This document shows positions 18,075-28,130 of a stretch of DNA of 64,000 bases, piece by piece. Origin of the DNA: Yponomeuta sedellus (Eukaryota > Arthropoda > Insecta > Lepidoptera > Yponomeutidae); the NCBI GenBank assembly GCA_934045075.1, contig OW203751.1:451501-515500 (forward strand). Reading direction: 5' to 3'. The translations under genes and the position numbers were made by a program. Position 1 is the stretch's first letter, and every line of letters starts with the position of its first letter. The notes under the pieces were generated by a model, which did no database searches, was not told where the DNA came from, and saw only the letters and a list, made by a program, of their open reading frames with translations.

Positions 18075-18240
18075 TCAATAAATCAAATCAATTTATTTCA
18101 ACGTAAAGAATTTACATTTTGTTTGCTGAATGTCAATGTACAATGTAAAACGTAAGCCGCTGCCTTCGGGCCGTGGCGTAGTGGAAAAAAAGACAGCGGA
18201 AAAAAACTCGTTACTGACCATCTTTTCTCAAGTCATCTTA
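18075..18240 (-). mobile_element. LINE-E 3' end
   Basis: On the minus strand 'ggcccgaaggcagcggctt', then 'tttacgttgaaataaattgattt'. Parallel to 60600-60780. Confidence 0.65.
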
Positions 18241-18263
18241 ACCTCCTAAGCGCTGGAGGTTGT

Positions 18264-18400
18264 AACGGTGCAAACCTCTTTACACCATTTTTAGATCTGG
18301 TCGGAGGGTAAAGTAGTAATGATGAAAATGAGGGAAATTTCGAAATGTGTGACAAAATTTTAATATTTGAAAATGATAGATAGAGAAAGAAATAAAAACC
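18264..18400. repeat. Repeat shared with 56480-56600, internal part inverted
   Basis: The first 20 bp (acggtgcaaacctctttaca) match directly. The following ~110 bp match as reverse complement (agatctggtcggagggtaaa). Confidence 0.6.
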
Positions 18401-18720
18401 GATGTGGTGTGCCTCAATCTTGGGGTCCATCATTTTCATTCTATATAGTACTTATATTTTCGACTTACGTACACAACTATACCGCTGCCATGCGTCTGCT
18501 GATAACCTGCAGATTTATATTTCCTTTAAACCAAGTGAAATGAGGATCTGAACAAGATTTCAATATGGTCCGATGATAATTAACCATAACTAACCTAATT
18601 ATCCTTAGCGTTGAAGCCGCATTAGATACCTACATTTTATTGAAACAAAGATGAATGTAGCTACAAAGGCTCTTTACCATATTATTTTGAATTAATAACT
18701 AATCTGTCCTACTACAATAA
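18401..18720. other. Spacer, nothing recognised
   Basis: AT-rich, no open frame of interest. Confidence 0.4.
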
Positions 18721-18724
18721 TTGA

Positions 18725-18805
18725 CTGTACCTACTCGCCACTTCAATCTACCCGTGACCACGACAACTGCAACGCTCCCGAAACGTCGGGAATTAAAGGA
18801 AACAT
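18725..18805 (+). repeat. Penelope-like 3' region fragment
   Basis: Contains 'ctcccgaaacgtcgggaa', on the strand opposite to 30435 and 54440. Confidence 0.4.
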
Positions 18806-18814
18806 ATTTCATAC

Positions 18815-19098
18815 ATACACACATAACCTCACGCCTGTATCCCAGAGGGGTAGGCAGAGACCAGGGACTGCCACTTGCCACGATCCTGACAGATCACCTT
18901 CGCTTCATCAACGTTCATAAGTCGTTGCATGCACGCACGCCGATGCCGGGTACTTTTTATCTTTCCCTTTGCCAATACATCCCCTATTTGGTCGATGTAA
19001 GTCCGTCTGGGGCGTCCCTTACCAGCCCTTCCCCTCACATTCGCAGTATATATTTGTTTCGTCAATCTTTCTTCCTTCATCCATATTCCATATAACAT
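18815..19098 (-). pseudogene. LINE-A C-terminus and 3' end, short tail
   Basis: Open in one frame: MKEERLTKQIYTANVRGRAGKGRPRRTYIDQ...SAYPSGIQA. The tail is only 'atgtgtgtatgtatg'. Confidence 0.85.
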
Positions 19099-19237
19099 AT
19101 TTTACCTTATAAATAATCGCGATTTGACCCGTTTAATATATAACTATGTATCAGTATCGCGAGTCATTAATACATATAGAATTACCGCGGCTTTCAAATC
19201 AGTCACATTTTAGTATGTAAACCAATTCTTAACTTCG

Positions 19238-19485
19238 GACGGCCTCGGCGGCGCAGCGGTTTGGCACGCTGACTGTTAAACCGAAGGTCTCGGGTTCGAT
19301 CCCCGGCCGGGTCAAACTAGGAAACGAACTTTTCTAGTTTGCCTCGGGTCTTGGATGTTATCTATGTTTTTATTGTATTAAATCCACCGTCGAGTTAGCA
19401 TCTACAACACAAGTCATTTAGTTGTACTTAGTATAGGGCTAACGAGATCTGTGCAATATGTCCATGAATATTTATTTTTTGATTT
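19238..19485 (+). mobile_element. T2: tRNA-Asn-like SINE, best copy
   Basis: The head folds as a tRNA with anticodon-like GTT in CTGACTGTTAAACCG, an A box near GGCGCAGCGGTTTGG and B box GGTTCGATCCC; tRNA-Asn is the closest by anticodon. The body ends in 'gtccatgaatatttatttttt'. No CCA, and a long body, so it is a SINE and not a tRNA gene. Confidence 0.75.
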
Positions 19486-19599
19486 ATCCTCCGAAGCTGA
19501 CCGAGGAATATGACGGTCGCTGGTACGCACTGATAACCTGATGACCTTAAATGCAACTTGTACGCTTTTATCGCATATGGCTAGATAGAGAGCATAATC

Positions 19600-19695
19600 A
19601 GTTTATAACTTGTGTCGTGCCCAGTGCGGGGCATAGGCCTTTTCTCAGCGAGGGAGTATTGTCTTATTGCCTCCATGGCGGAGGTCTTGAGTCCT
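19600..19695 (-). repeat. LepSINE 3' fragment
   Basis: 'gcggggcataggccttttctcagcgaggga', the 3' block only. Confidence 0.5.
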
Positions 19696-19784
19696 TTTTT
19701 CACTGGCGCTACCGTACGTAATTAGAACGAATGGGCCTGAGTATAGATAGATAGATAGAATATTCTTTAACAACATCTTCTTCA

Positions 19785-19855
19785 GGCTCTATTAGTCCAC
19801 TGGTGGACATAGCCCTCCCCTAATGAGCGCCATAGCGCAAGGTTGTGACATCAAT
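19785..19855 (-). repeat. R-B 3' fragment
   Basis: 'cttcaggctctattagtccactggtggacatagccctcccc'. Confidence 0.65.
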
Positions 19856-19889
19856 GGGGGAGGGAGGGGCGGGGGGGGCGGTAATGAAA

Positions 19890-20012
19890 AAATGCAACTA
19901 GCCGTAGTCACAAAATGGTCACCCATCCTGTACCTGACCGCGCCTGTCGCTTAACTCAAGTGATTGATTCCAATCACGCGGTTCCGCTAGGCGACGAGCG
20001 CTTCATTCTTCA
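19890..20012 (-). repeat. 5S-SINE 5' part
   Basis: The 5S-like head only (acctgaccgcgcctgtcgc ... gaacgagcgcttc side). Confidence 0.75.
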
Positions 20013-20177
20013 TTTTGTATGACTGTTTGTATCCTGAATAAAATACAGTAAAAATCAATTTGTACAGAACCCTCGACGGGCGAGCCTGACAGGTATCTAC
20101 TTGCCCGATTTTTTTTATTTCAATTTCACCTTCCGGTCGTTGGACAGGGAAGGAAAATATATCAGGAGGAAAACTTA

Positions 20178-20385
20178 AAAACCTATTTAGAGGCTAAAAA
20201 TTTCACCCGTGCCGGGATTCGAACCCGCAACCTCTGGCTATCCGTGCCAGCGCTCTACCAATTGAGCCAATGAGCGACTCACCGGCATCAGTGAAATTTC
20301 GAACCTCTTTACAATATTCTCTGTATTACGTACAGGCAGCGACATCTGACTTAAGCAAATTGCATTACTTACAGCCCCTTGGAGC
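20178..20385 (-). mobile_element. T1 SINE copy
   Basis: tRNA-like unit at about 20210-20275 and most of the 5' extension. Confidence 0.85.
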
Positions 20386-20679
20386 TGCAATTATTTTATT
20401 TCAAATTGGAGGAAAACTGCTCCAATTTGAAATAATTAAAAGTAAAGGTAAAGTAAAAATTATTTATTTGCTAGAACACGGGTACCTACATATCATGTTT
20501 TCAATTTATTCTTAAGATCCTTTATGTTCTACCTTTCGGTGTGCAAACGATGTTGCTGGATCGCTAATATTATAATTAAAATATAATTTAAAATATAATA
20601 TAATAAAATTAATGACAATTTTTTTTAATCTAATTAATAAAACATTAAAGTGTGTAAAACGTAACATATCACAATACAA

Positions 20680-20928
20680 ACACCTATTTAGAGGCTAAAA
20701 ATTCCACCCATGCCGGGATTCGAACCCGCGACCTCTGGCTATCCGTGCCAGCGCTCTTTCCAACTGAGCTAATGGGCGACCCACCGGCATCAGTGAAATT
20801 TCGAACCTCCTTACCTCCCTGTAATACGTACAGGCAGCGACATCTGGCTGAAGTAGATTGCGTCACTTACAGCCCCGACTACCTACTTTGCAGCTAGGTT
20901 TTACATCGGAATGATATCGCTGTACCCA
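20680..20928 (-). mobile_element. T1 SINE, full unit, head-to-head with the next
   Basis: Complete from 'ggtgtttgt' body to the 5' end 'gggtacagcgatatcattccgatgt'. Directly abuts a plus-strand T1 unit. Confidence 0.88.
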
Positions 20929-21110
20929 TTAGCATTAGCTCAGTTGGATGGAGCGCTGGCACGGATAGCCAGAGGTCGCGGGTTCGAATCCCGGCATGGG
21001 TGGTATTTTTAGCCCCTAAATAGGTTTTTAAAATTGTCCTTAGCACGGGTTAGTTAGTTAGGTTAGTTAGTTAGTTAGCATTAAAAATAAAAATAGTATA
21101 TCACAATACA
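20929..21110 (+). mobile_element. T1 SINE, tRNA unit and tail
   Basis: TAGCTCAGTTGGATGGAGCG ... GGTTCGAATCC, then body and tail expanded with TTAG repeats at 21045-21075. Confidence 0.85.
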
Positions 21111-21257
21111 ACAGACCAATTGAAATTGAAACGATCAATGTAAAATTAAATTAAATGTCAACATGTATAAATAAAAGTTAATAAAATTGTAAATAAAGTA
21201 ATGTCAAAATTATATTAAAAATTATGCTGAATTATAACTTATCATTATTGAAATTAT

Positions 21258-21428
21258 TTATAATATACTATTTTTATTTTTAATGCACTAACCCGTGCTA
21301 AGGACAATTTTAAAAACCTATTTAGAGGCTAAAAATTCCACCCATGCCGGGATTCGAACCCGCGACCTCTGGCTATCCGTGCCAGCGCTCTACCAATTGA
21401 GCCAATGGGCGACTCACCGGCATCAGTG
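21258..21428 (-). mobile_element. T1 SINE, tail to tRNA unit
   Basis: The 5' extension is cut at 'cggcatcagtga'. Confidence 0.85.
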
Positions 21429-21587
21429 ATTTATATTGTAATATATTTTGTTTAGTAAAAGTTGAAACAATTTCTTTCTAAAAATAATTGGTAATGATAA
21501 TTGTTTAAAGCTATCAGGTACATGATTATAAATTCAAATTGCCATACAGAATGTGTTAATTATTATCAAGTACCTATGAGGTAAAAA

Positions 21588-21905
21588 TTTGTTGTTGTGG
21601 ACTGAAAGAAGATGTATAGCGACTTAGAAATTGAGTTAGGAAAGTTGCGTTAGTTTGGACATGTGGAGAGGATGAAGGAAGAAAGATTGTCGAAAGAAAT
21701 ATATTGCGAATGTGAGTGGGAGGGCTGGTAAGGGACGTCCCAGGCGGACATACATCGACCAAATAGTGGATGTATTAGCAAAGGGGAAGATAAAAAGTAC
21801 CAGGAACCGGCGTGCGTGCATGCAACGACTTATGAACGTTGATGAAGCGAAGGTGATCTGTCAGGATCGTGGCAAGTGGCAGTCCCTGGTCTACCCCTCT
21901 GGAAT
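21588..21905 (+). pseudogene. LINE-A 3' end without tail
   Basis: Ends at 'ccctctggaatg' and joins the T1 unit at 21908, so the (TATG)n tail was lost at the junction. Several stops in the coding part. Confidence 0.8.
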
Positions 21906-21907
21906 GT

Positions 21908-22165
21908 GAGAACAGTGATATCGTTCCGATGTAAAAACCTAACTGCAAAGTAGGTAGTCGGGGCTGTAAGAGATGCAATTTGCTTAAGTCAGATGTCGCT
22001 GCCTGTACGTAATACAGATAATAGTGTAAAGAGGTTCGAAATTTCACTGATGCCGTGAGACGCCCATTGGCTCAATTGGTAGAGCGCTGGCACGGATAGC
22101 CAGAGGTTGCGGGTTCGAATCCCGACATGGGTGAAATTTTTAGCCTCTAAATAGGTTTTGAGATT
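21908..22165 (+). mobile_element. T1 SINE copy
   Basis: 5' extension from 'acagtgatatcgttccgatgt', tRNA-like unit and body; the tail is missing after 'aaataggttttg'. Confidence 0.87.
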
Positions 22166-22204
22166 ACAAATATTTTCAATAAAATAAAAGCTTTCTGCTT
22201 TCAG

Positions 22205-22345
22205 CCATTTTGAAACAGCCGTCACATCGCGTCATGCTTTTCCTTCACCGTTCCAATATCTCAGCGCTTGGCATTGCCAATCCGCGGTGCGCACGTGTAG
22301 TAATCAAACTCATACTCTCTCTCTGAGAGAGGGCATGTGCAGGGT
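22205..22345 (+). mobile_element. LepSINE copy
   Basis: 'gcattgccaatccgcggtgcgcacg' and 'ctctctctgagagagggcatgtgc' on the plus strand. Confidence 0.6.
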
Positions 22346-22408
22346 GACGTTTATAGTTATTACAAAGAAAAAAGGGCTACTACGAGTACCTATAACATAA
22401 TAGTACAT

Positions 22409-22529
22409 TACACAACTAGGGTGGTAATACAAAGAAAGGCCGAGATCGCAGAAGTTTGCGGCCCGAGCTGCAAGCGAGGGACGTAAATATGCGATCGAGA
22501 GCTTTCTTTATTACCTCCCGTGTTGTGTA
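22409..22529. repeat. Foldback element, 28-bp imperfect inverted arms
   Basis: 22409-22440 and 22501-22529 pair (TACACAAC..GGG.GGTAAT...AAGAAAG). Inside is a second palindromic pair around 'gcgatcg / cgagatcgc'. Followed by a separate hairpin at 22562-22596 (15 of 16 pairs). Confidence 0.65.
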
Positions 22530-22617
22530 CATCTTTTTATGTCTACACTTGGCCAGAAAGCGGCTTTTTCCGTACGCGCAGCGTGCGGAAAAAGCCACTT
22601 TATTGCCAGGTGTGGCA

Positions 22618-22860
22618 TAAAGGATTATTTAGACGACAATGATGTCTGGAATTCAATCATGTGAAATGCATGAGTTTTGTGTTTTGTAATAATTATGTAA
22701 ACTCGGTTAACTAAGGAGTTTGAAAAGACTAAGTTTAGTGTTTTTTGTCCTTTGTATCCAAAATAATCTAGGTTTTGAAATGGACACCTAGTTTAACTTG
22801 TAACGTTCATTAATCCTCAGTTTTTGCGCTATTTTGAATAAAACCTTTTCATTTCATCGT
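22618..22860 (+). mobile_element. LINE-B 3' end
   Basis: From 'attatttagacgacaatgatg' (DYLDDNDVW) to 'tttgaataaaaccttttcattt'. Confidence 0.8.
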
Positions 22861-23384
22861 TCCTTAACTCAAGGGATTGATTTTTTGGTCACTGTCTAAT
22901 ATAGGTAAATAAAGAGCACTCCTGTGCTACTATGAATAAAACCTTTTTGATTGATTGACAGACAAACAGACGGACAGACAGACGTATAATAGTAGTATCC
23001 TTTTTACACCCTAAAAACAATATTACCGGCAAAATCGTCTAATAAAAATCATCATTGATTCCGATTAATTGATTGAAGAAAATTCAAACATTCGATATGG
23101 GAAATTCCAAGTAGCTAGACTTTCCGGCCGGAAATCATAAAGCATCCCTTATCGCTCCGTGTTAAAGTTCAATTTGCAGTGTTATCAAGTTGTAAGCCCT
23201 TGCACGCACACACGCGAAGCCGCTGTACTGCGAACTCGATATTGCACCCACACAAGCGCACGTGTTACTGTGTAGATGCAACGTCAAACGTTGGCGGCTG
23301 GCTGGATGCAAAACGCAGTAGAGGACTTACACCAGATGAATTATATTTTAATAATCAATTAAATTATGAATTACTAATCGTTTG
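22861..23384. other. Spacer with (GACA)-like remnants
   Basis: 'gacagacaaacagacggacagacag' at 22958-22985 resembles the end of the element at 24560-25079. No gene recognised. Confidence 0.35.
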
Positions 23385-23720
23385 CAGCCCCAGCGGCCTG
23401 AGTGATCTTGAACGATCATGAAAGTTAAGCAACATAGGGCGCGCTCAGCGCATGGATGGGCGACCGTCTATGACTAACGCTAGTGGTATTTTTTGCGGTT
23501 CCCTGCTTCGCAAGGCACGTTAAGCAGTCGGTGCCGGCTGCCGTCGACAGATGGCAGTCGTTAAGCTAAGTCTAAGGCCTTAGGGCGGCTTGAAAACTCC
23601 TGACAATAAGACCAGCCACTATTCTTGCAAGCCTCCACCAGTCCGGAATTGGACCCCGTGGAAGCGTAGTGGGAGTAGGGAAGACACCGGTGCCCCACGG
23701 TACATAACGGGCTGCGGATG
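23385..23720 (+). mobile_element. 5S-SINE, divergent copy with the clearest 5S rRNA head
   Basis: The head retains 'gatc', 'AAGTTAAGCAACAT', 'GGGCGCGCTCAG' and 'TGGATGGGCGACCG' in the order and spacing of the 5S rRNA internal promoter (A box, C box). The remainder aligns to the 5S-SINE body with many differences, so it is an older member or a sister subfamily. Confidence 0.78.
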
Positions 23721-23834
23721 AATCAATTAAATTAAATCAAGCAAAGTCCTTGGCTTGTCTCGAGGTATTGGTGAAATCGCACTATCTCACTACTTGAAAT
23801 TAAAAACCGTTACTAATATGTAACATAAGGAAAC

Positions 23835-23960
23835 CTCATACCTGTATCCCAGGGGGGTGGCAGAGACCAGGGACTGCCACTTTTCACGATCTTGACAGAT
23901 CACCTTCGCTTCATCAACGTTCATTAGTTTGCATGCACGCACGCCGGTCCGGGTATATAC
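23835..23960 (-). repeat. LINE-A 3' fragment
   Basis: 'cctgtatcccaggggggtggcagagaccaggga' to 'cacgcacgccggtccggg'. Confidence 0.75.
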
Positions 23961-24065
23961 CTATGTATTTATTTTCTAGGTATTTTTGTATAAATGTTTT
24001 TTTTTATATAAGTAATTTACTTTATAATTATTTATTTTGCCTTTAATAGAAGAAAAATATTATCA

Positions 24066-24345
24066 AAATTATACTATTTTTATTTTTAATGCACTAACCC
24101 GTGCTAAGGACAATTTTAAAAACCTATTTAGAGGATAAAAATTCCACCCATGCTGGGATTCGAATCCGCGACATCTGGCTATCCGTGCCAGCGCTCTTCC
24201 AATTGAGCTAATGGGCGACTCACCGGCATAAGTGAAATTTCGAACCTCTTTACACTATTCTCTGTAATACGTACACGTTTACGTTTTTTAAAATTTTTCC
24301 TTAGCACAGGTTAGTGCATTAAAAATAAAAATAGTATAAATATAG
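24066..24345 (-). mobile_element. T1 SINE with inverted tail piece
   Basis: A minus-strand unit to about 24275, then a plus-strand T1 tail (ttagcacaggttagtgcatt, 24300-24345): a foldback copy with a long loop. Confidence 0.8.
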
Positions 24346-24374
24346 TTCCGTTTTTTTCTGCTTCTATTATCTAA

Positions 24375-24470
24375 GGTTTGGTGGAAGAAATCTCTTCGAG
24401 AGACAAGCTTGCCTTTGTACATGTTATTTGTTATGTAATGTCTTGTGCAAAAGAGTATTAATTACACTTT
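24375..24470 (+). repeat. LINE-like 3' end fragment
   Basis: 'tggtggaagaaatctcttcgaga...gcctttgtacatgttattt', as at 35540-35640. Confidence 0.5.
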
Positions 24471-24559
24471 AGAAGGCCACTTTAGTGCGTGTCCTTTTGT
24501 GAAATAGGAGATGAATCCCAAACTGTTGAATGGTAATTGAATTTTATGTTATGTACGAA

Positions 24560-25079
24560 AAAACCAGCCAAGTGCGAGTCAGACTCGCGCACCGAGGGTT
24601 CCGTACAAACCTGTATTATAGACCTGAGTATTTGGTATGAATTTCAATTTAATACCTCTACGCGTTTATGAGGAAATGGGTAGTAAGTTTAAAATTATTA
24701 AAAAAAAAATATATTATGTGATGTAACTAAAAATTTATGGTTTTCGTAATTTTTCCTTTATCTATGCTATAAGACGTTGCTTCGTACCAAATTTCAAGAT
24801 TCTGAGTTCACGGGAAGCACCCTGTAGGTTTTGATTCCCTTGCAAGTGTCGAAAATTTGCGGCATAAACGGCTGTATCTTTTGATTGCGTTGGCTTAGAA
24901 GTTTGATTTTTTCACAGCTTCAAGGGACAGTAGACCTGAGTAATTGATATAAATTTCAGCTTCATACCTCCACGCGTTCCTGAGAAAAAGGGTCTTGACA
25001 GACGGACGGACGGACAGACGGACAACAAAGTGATCCTATAAGGGTTCCGTTTTTTCCTTTTGAGGTACGGAACCCTAAA
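24560..25079. mobile_element. DNA-transposon-like repeat with GGGTTCCGTA ends
   Basis: Starts 'aaaaaaccagccaagtgcgagtcagactcg...ggttccgtac' and ends 'gggttccgttttttcc...ggtacggaaccctaaaaa'. A segment is repeated inside (tgatatgaattt/ 'gacctgagtaattgata'), with (GACG)n near 25005. This is a very common lepidopteran dispersed repeat; no transposase. Fragments at 27838, 28690, 51540 and 52795. Confidence 0.65.
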
Positions 25080-25082
25080 AAC

Positions 25083-25094
25083 AGATTTGTTTGT
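25083..25094 (+). repeat. Left target-site duplication
   Basis: AGATTTGTTTGT, repeated at 25401-25412. Confidence 0.85.
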
Positions 25095-25400
25095 TTTTTT
25101 TGAACTAAAACTTTCGTAAGCACAACACATTGTAGACTTTTAGTCTGGATTTACTTACGGGTGTTGTTATATCGGAAAAGTCCGACCAGGTTTCGCTCCG
25201 ATTCGCAGAGCTTAATCATGGTGAGCAGAGACGGAGCTCGCGTCGTCGGTTGCTAGTCTTTTGTTAGTGTGAGACAAGCAACCGACGACGCGAGCTCCGT
25301 CTCTGCTCACCATTATTAAGCTCTGCGAATCGGAGCGAAACCTGGTCGGACTCTTCCGATATAACAACACCCGTAAGTAAATCCGGACTAAAAGTCTACA
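25095..25400 (-). mobile_element. Palindromic retroposon (type copy)
   Basis: On the minus strand the element starts with TGTAGACTTTTAGTCCGG and ends 'gaaagttttagttcaaaaaaa'. Arms 25131-25254 and 25277-25400 (124 bp each) are reverse complements with about 3 mismatches, around a 22-base loop. One end is oligo(A) and the flanks are a perfect 12-bp duplication, the signature of target-primed retroposition, not of a cut-and-paste MITE. The 36 bases between the palindrome and the A tail are shared with the 11619-12011 element. No coding capacity, no recognisable Pol III boxes. Confidence 0.85.
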
Positions 25401-25412
25401 AGATTTGTTTGT
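25401..25412 (+). repeat. Right target-site duplication
   Basis: Identical to 25083-25094. Confidence 0.85.
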
Positions 25413-25724
25413 ATTTACATTATGTGTTTCAAGGGATATTAACAATAAACTGAGAATTTTGAAAATTGTAAAAAAGGAAAACAGTTTGCTAAAAAAAATA
25501 TGTTTTTTTCATACTTTGTGGTTAGAAATGTGTCTCTTAATATAAAATATGATAAAATATTTGTGTATATTAAAATTAACTTGTCATTTATTCACGTTTT
25601 TGCAGTCGGCGACGGTATTTATTTACTTTTTGTCCTCATATTACCAAACAACGAAGGTAATGACTAATATTTTTGTTAATAGATGGACATTGATGAGTTT
25701 AAAACAACCTACTCCTCAATATCA

Positions 25725-25855
25725 GCCGGAACCGGCGTGCGAACCGACTTCTGAACGTTAATGAAGCGACGGTGATCTGTCAGGATCGTGGCAAGTGGCA
25801 GTCCCTGGTCTCTGCCTTCCCCTCTGGGATACAGTCGTGAGATTATGTATGTATC
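25725..25855 (+). repeat. LINE-A 3' end
   Basis: 'ccggaaccggcgtgcg' to 'cgtgagattatgtatgtat'; only two tail units. Confidence 0.8.
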
Positions 25856-26340
25856 AGCTTGGAATTAATCCAAGCTCATTCCACGCAAAAACGGTTACTT
25901 TGGTATGTTCCTTTAAAAAGTTTTATGCGTGGGATACTTTATTCGTGTCGTTAATTTTACGACTGACCTGAGGATTAAGACTGCCGGCTGACTCAGAGGC
26001 GAAGGAACTAAGTAAATTGAAATGAACTTTTGAACGTTTTCGCACAATAGCTGCATCTTGGCAACTGGTGGAATTTTTATTTCTTATTTCACCCCCGGTT
26101 TTTCGTTCGTTAACAGTTTTTTAACCCTTAATTTTTAATTTATTTATTTACTTCTTTCTTTATTTTAGGCGCAAAACACCAATAAATTCGTTAGTATAAT
26201 TAAACCTATCTGTTGGATATAATTTGAATTTCGCCCCTTAACCTTAGCTGACACTTGAAGTCAGCCATATTTTTTTCTCTCTCTCTGATCTCTGTACTCG
26301 GTGACATCATATTTAAACCAGTGTTTTTATTTCATTAATA
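25856..26340. other. Spacer, nothing recognised
   Basis: AT-rich; a small palindrome 'agcttgga...tccaagct' at 25857-25877. Confidence 0.35.
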
Positions 26341-26344
26341 AAGT

Positions 26345-26570
26345 AATCTCAGTGTATTTAAAAACCTATATAGAGGCTAAAAATTTCACCCATGCCGGGA
26401 TTCGAACCCGCAACCTCTGGCTACCCGTGCCAGCGCTCTACCAATTGAGCCAATGGGCGACTCACGGCATCAGTGAAATTTCGAACCTCTTTACACTATT
26501 CTCTGTATTACGTACAGGCAGCGACATCTGACTTAGTAAATTGCATCACTTACAGCCCCGACTACCTACT
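26345..26570 (-). mobile_element. T1 SINE, left half of a head-to-head pair
   Basis: Full body, tRNA-like unit and 5' extension to 'gccccgactacctactttg'. Confidence 0.88.
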
Positions 26571-26599
26571 TTGTAATATTTAATAAAAATATTATAATC

Positions 26600-26900
26600 A
26601 TGTGGGTACAGTGATATCGTTCCGATGTAAAACCTAACTGCAAAGTAGGTAGTCGGGGCTGTAAGTGATGCAATTTGCTTAAGTCAGATGTCGCTGCCTG
26701 TACGTAATACAGAGAATAGTGTAAAGAGGTTCGAAATTTCACTGATGCCGTGAGTCGCCCATTGGCTCAATTGGTAGAGCGCTGGCACGGATAGCCAGAG
26801 GTTGCGGGTTCGAATCCCGGCATGGGTGAAATTTTTAGCCTCTATATAGGTTTTAAATTTGTTCCTTAGCACGGGTTAGTGCATTAAAAATAAAAATATT
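26600..26900 (+). mobile_element. T1 SINE, complete unit
   Basis: From 'catgtgggtacagtgatatcg' to 'cattaaaaataaaaatatta': a good reference copy. The tRNA-like unit at 26757-26827 pairs as a cloverleaf (acceptor GCCCATT with CATGGGT, anticodon stem CTGGC/GCCAG, T stem CGGG/CCCG). The loop reads ACGGATA, with C where tRNAs have U33. Confidence 0.9.
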
Positions 26901-27164
26901 ATAATAATCTCAGTGTATTTACATACATCTTTGACTTATTCCATCACTATCCTTTGTTAGTACAAAAACTACAAAACTTATTTCTACTATGTAGGTACAC
27001 TGAAATTGCAGTCTGTGAGCACTATTTGCTCTCATGTAGCTTTATTAAGTGTGCTCTGGCACACTTAAAGAAGTCTGCTTCACAACAGGGCCTATCGGCG
27101 CTTGAAAGTAGGATGCTGTTAGTGCTACCACGTACCTACTCGCTGCATCAGTGACTCTGCTCGG

Positions 27165-27290
27165 TATCATCTCTTGTATGTCCCCACTGCTCGGGCGCGG
27201 GTCTCTTCCTGCATGGCAGGAAGGTTAGGCCATACTCCATAAGTTCGGGATGGTGGAGGATTGCAAGACTCTGCCCGTTTATGGCATGCA
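27165..27290 (-). repeat. 5S-SINE 3' part
   Basis: 'cttgtatgtccccactgct' to 'gaggattgcaagac'. Facing copy at 27590. Confidence 0.75.
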
Positions 27291-27589
27291 CGCGGAGAAT
27301 GGCATGAAGACCAGAGTGGGCTCCAGTGCACTTTCCAGACGCACTACAGTATTTGTCATTATTATAATGAACGCGAAGGGCGCTAAGCGATTTCTGCGTG
27401 TAGCTAGCCCACATACTGCATGTGTAGAAGCTTTGACACAATGCTTTAAAGAGAGTAACTTTGACTTCTTTCGCGCATCTTGAAAATCTGCGGGCCAGCA
27501 TATTGCATGGATAGGACATGAGTATAGAATAAATTTTTCAATAGTTTTGGACTTCAAGCAAGTTCAATTACAGTGGTAACTATTTCGCC

Positions 27590-27757
27590 GTCAGAGGCCT
27601 TATGGGCGGCTTGATAACTTCTGACAGTAAGGCCCGCCACTGTCTTACAATCCTCCGCCAACCCGGACTTGGCCCCCGTGGTGGAGTATGGCCTAACCTT
27701 CCTGCGATGCAGCAAGAGACCCATGCCCCAGCAGTGGGGACATACAAGGGTTCATAA
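27590..27757 (+). repeat. 5S-SINE 3' part
   Basis: 'cagaggccttatgggcggc' to 'catacaagggttcataacg'. Confidence 0.8.
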
Positions 27758-27837
27758 CGAACTATTTTGCCCTAGCCCTATTTATAGGGTTAAGGAACTG
27801 TTAAGAAATAGACAGTTGTCATTCGGTACTTTGGCAT

Positions 27838-27895
27838 CCGAAAAACCGGCCAAGCGCGAGCTAGACTCACGCACCGAGTCGGGTTCCGTACAAAT
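27838..27895 (+). repeat. GGGTTCCGTA-element end fragment
   Basis: 'aaaaaccggccaagcgcgag...gggttccgtac'. Confidence 0.6.
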
Positions 27896-27914
27896 TGTAA
27901 ATGGTGGTAAGTTC

Positions 27915-28130
27915 ACGTATTGTAAACAAGCTGCAAGTGATGCAAATTACTTCAGCCAGATGTCGCTGCCTGTACGTAATACAGAGAATGTTGTAAAGAG
28001 GTTCGAAATTTCACTGATGCCGGAGAATCACCCTTTAGCTCAGTTGGTAAGAGCGCTGGCACGGATAGCCAGAGGTCGCGGATTCGAATCCCGGCATAGG
28101 TGGAATTTTTAGCCTCTAAATAGGTTTTTT
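27915..28130 (+). mobile_element. T1 SINE copy
   Basis: 5' extension from 'gcaagtgatgcaaatta', tRNA-like unit with TAGCTCAGTTGGTAAGAGCG, body to 'aaataggttt'. Confidence 0.85.

Noticed and set aside
24560..25079. Host promoter or gene around the GGGTTCCGTA sequence
   Set aside because: The ends and interior recur at several places in the window and the motif is a well-known dispersed lepidopteran repeat.
26757..26827. tRNA gene (good cloverleaf with A and B boxes)
   Set aside because: The same unit recurs about 25 times with a conserved 5' extension and 3' body; position 33 is C, not U, and copies are truncated or folded back. It is a SINE head. A tRNA scanner may report many false tRNAs here.
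27669..28112. 147-codon plus-strand open frame as a gene
   Set aside because: It runs through a 5S-SINE fragment, a GGGTTCCGTA fragment and a T1 SINE, so it is chance read-through.
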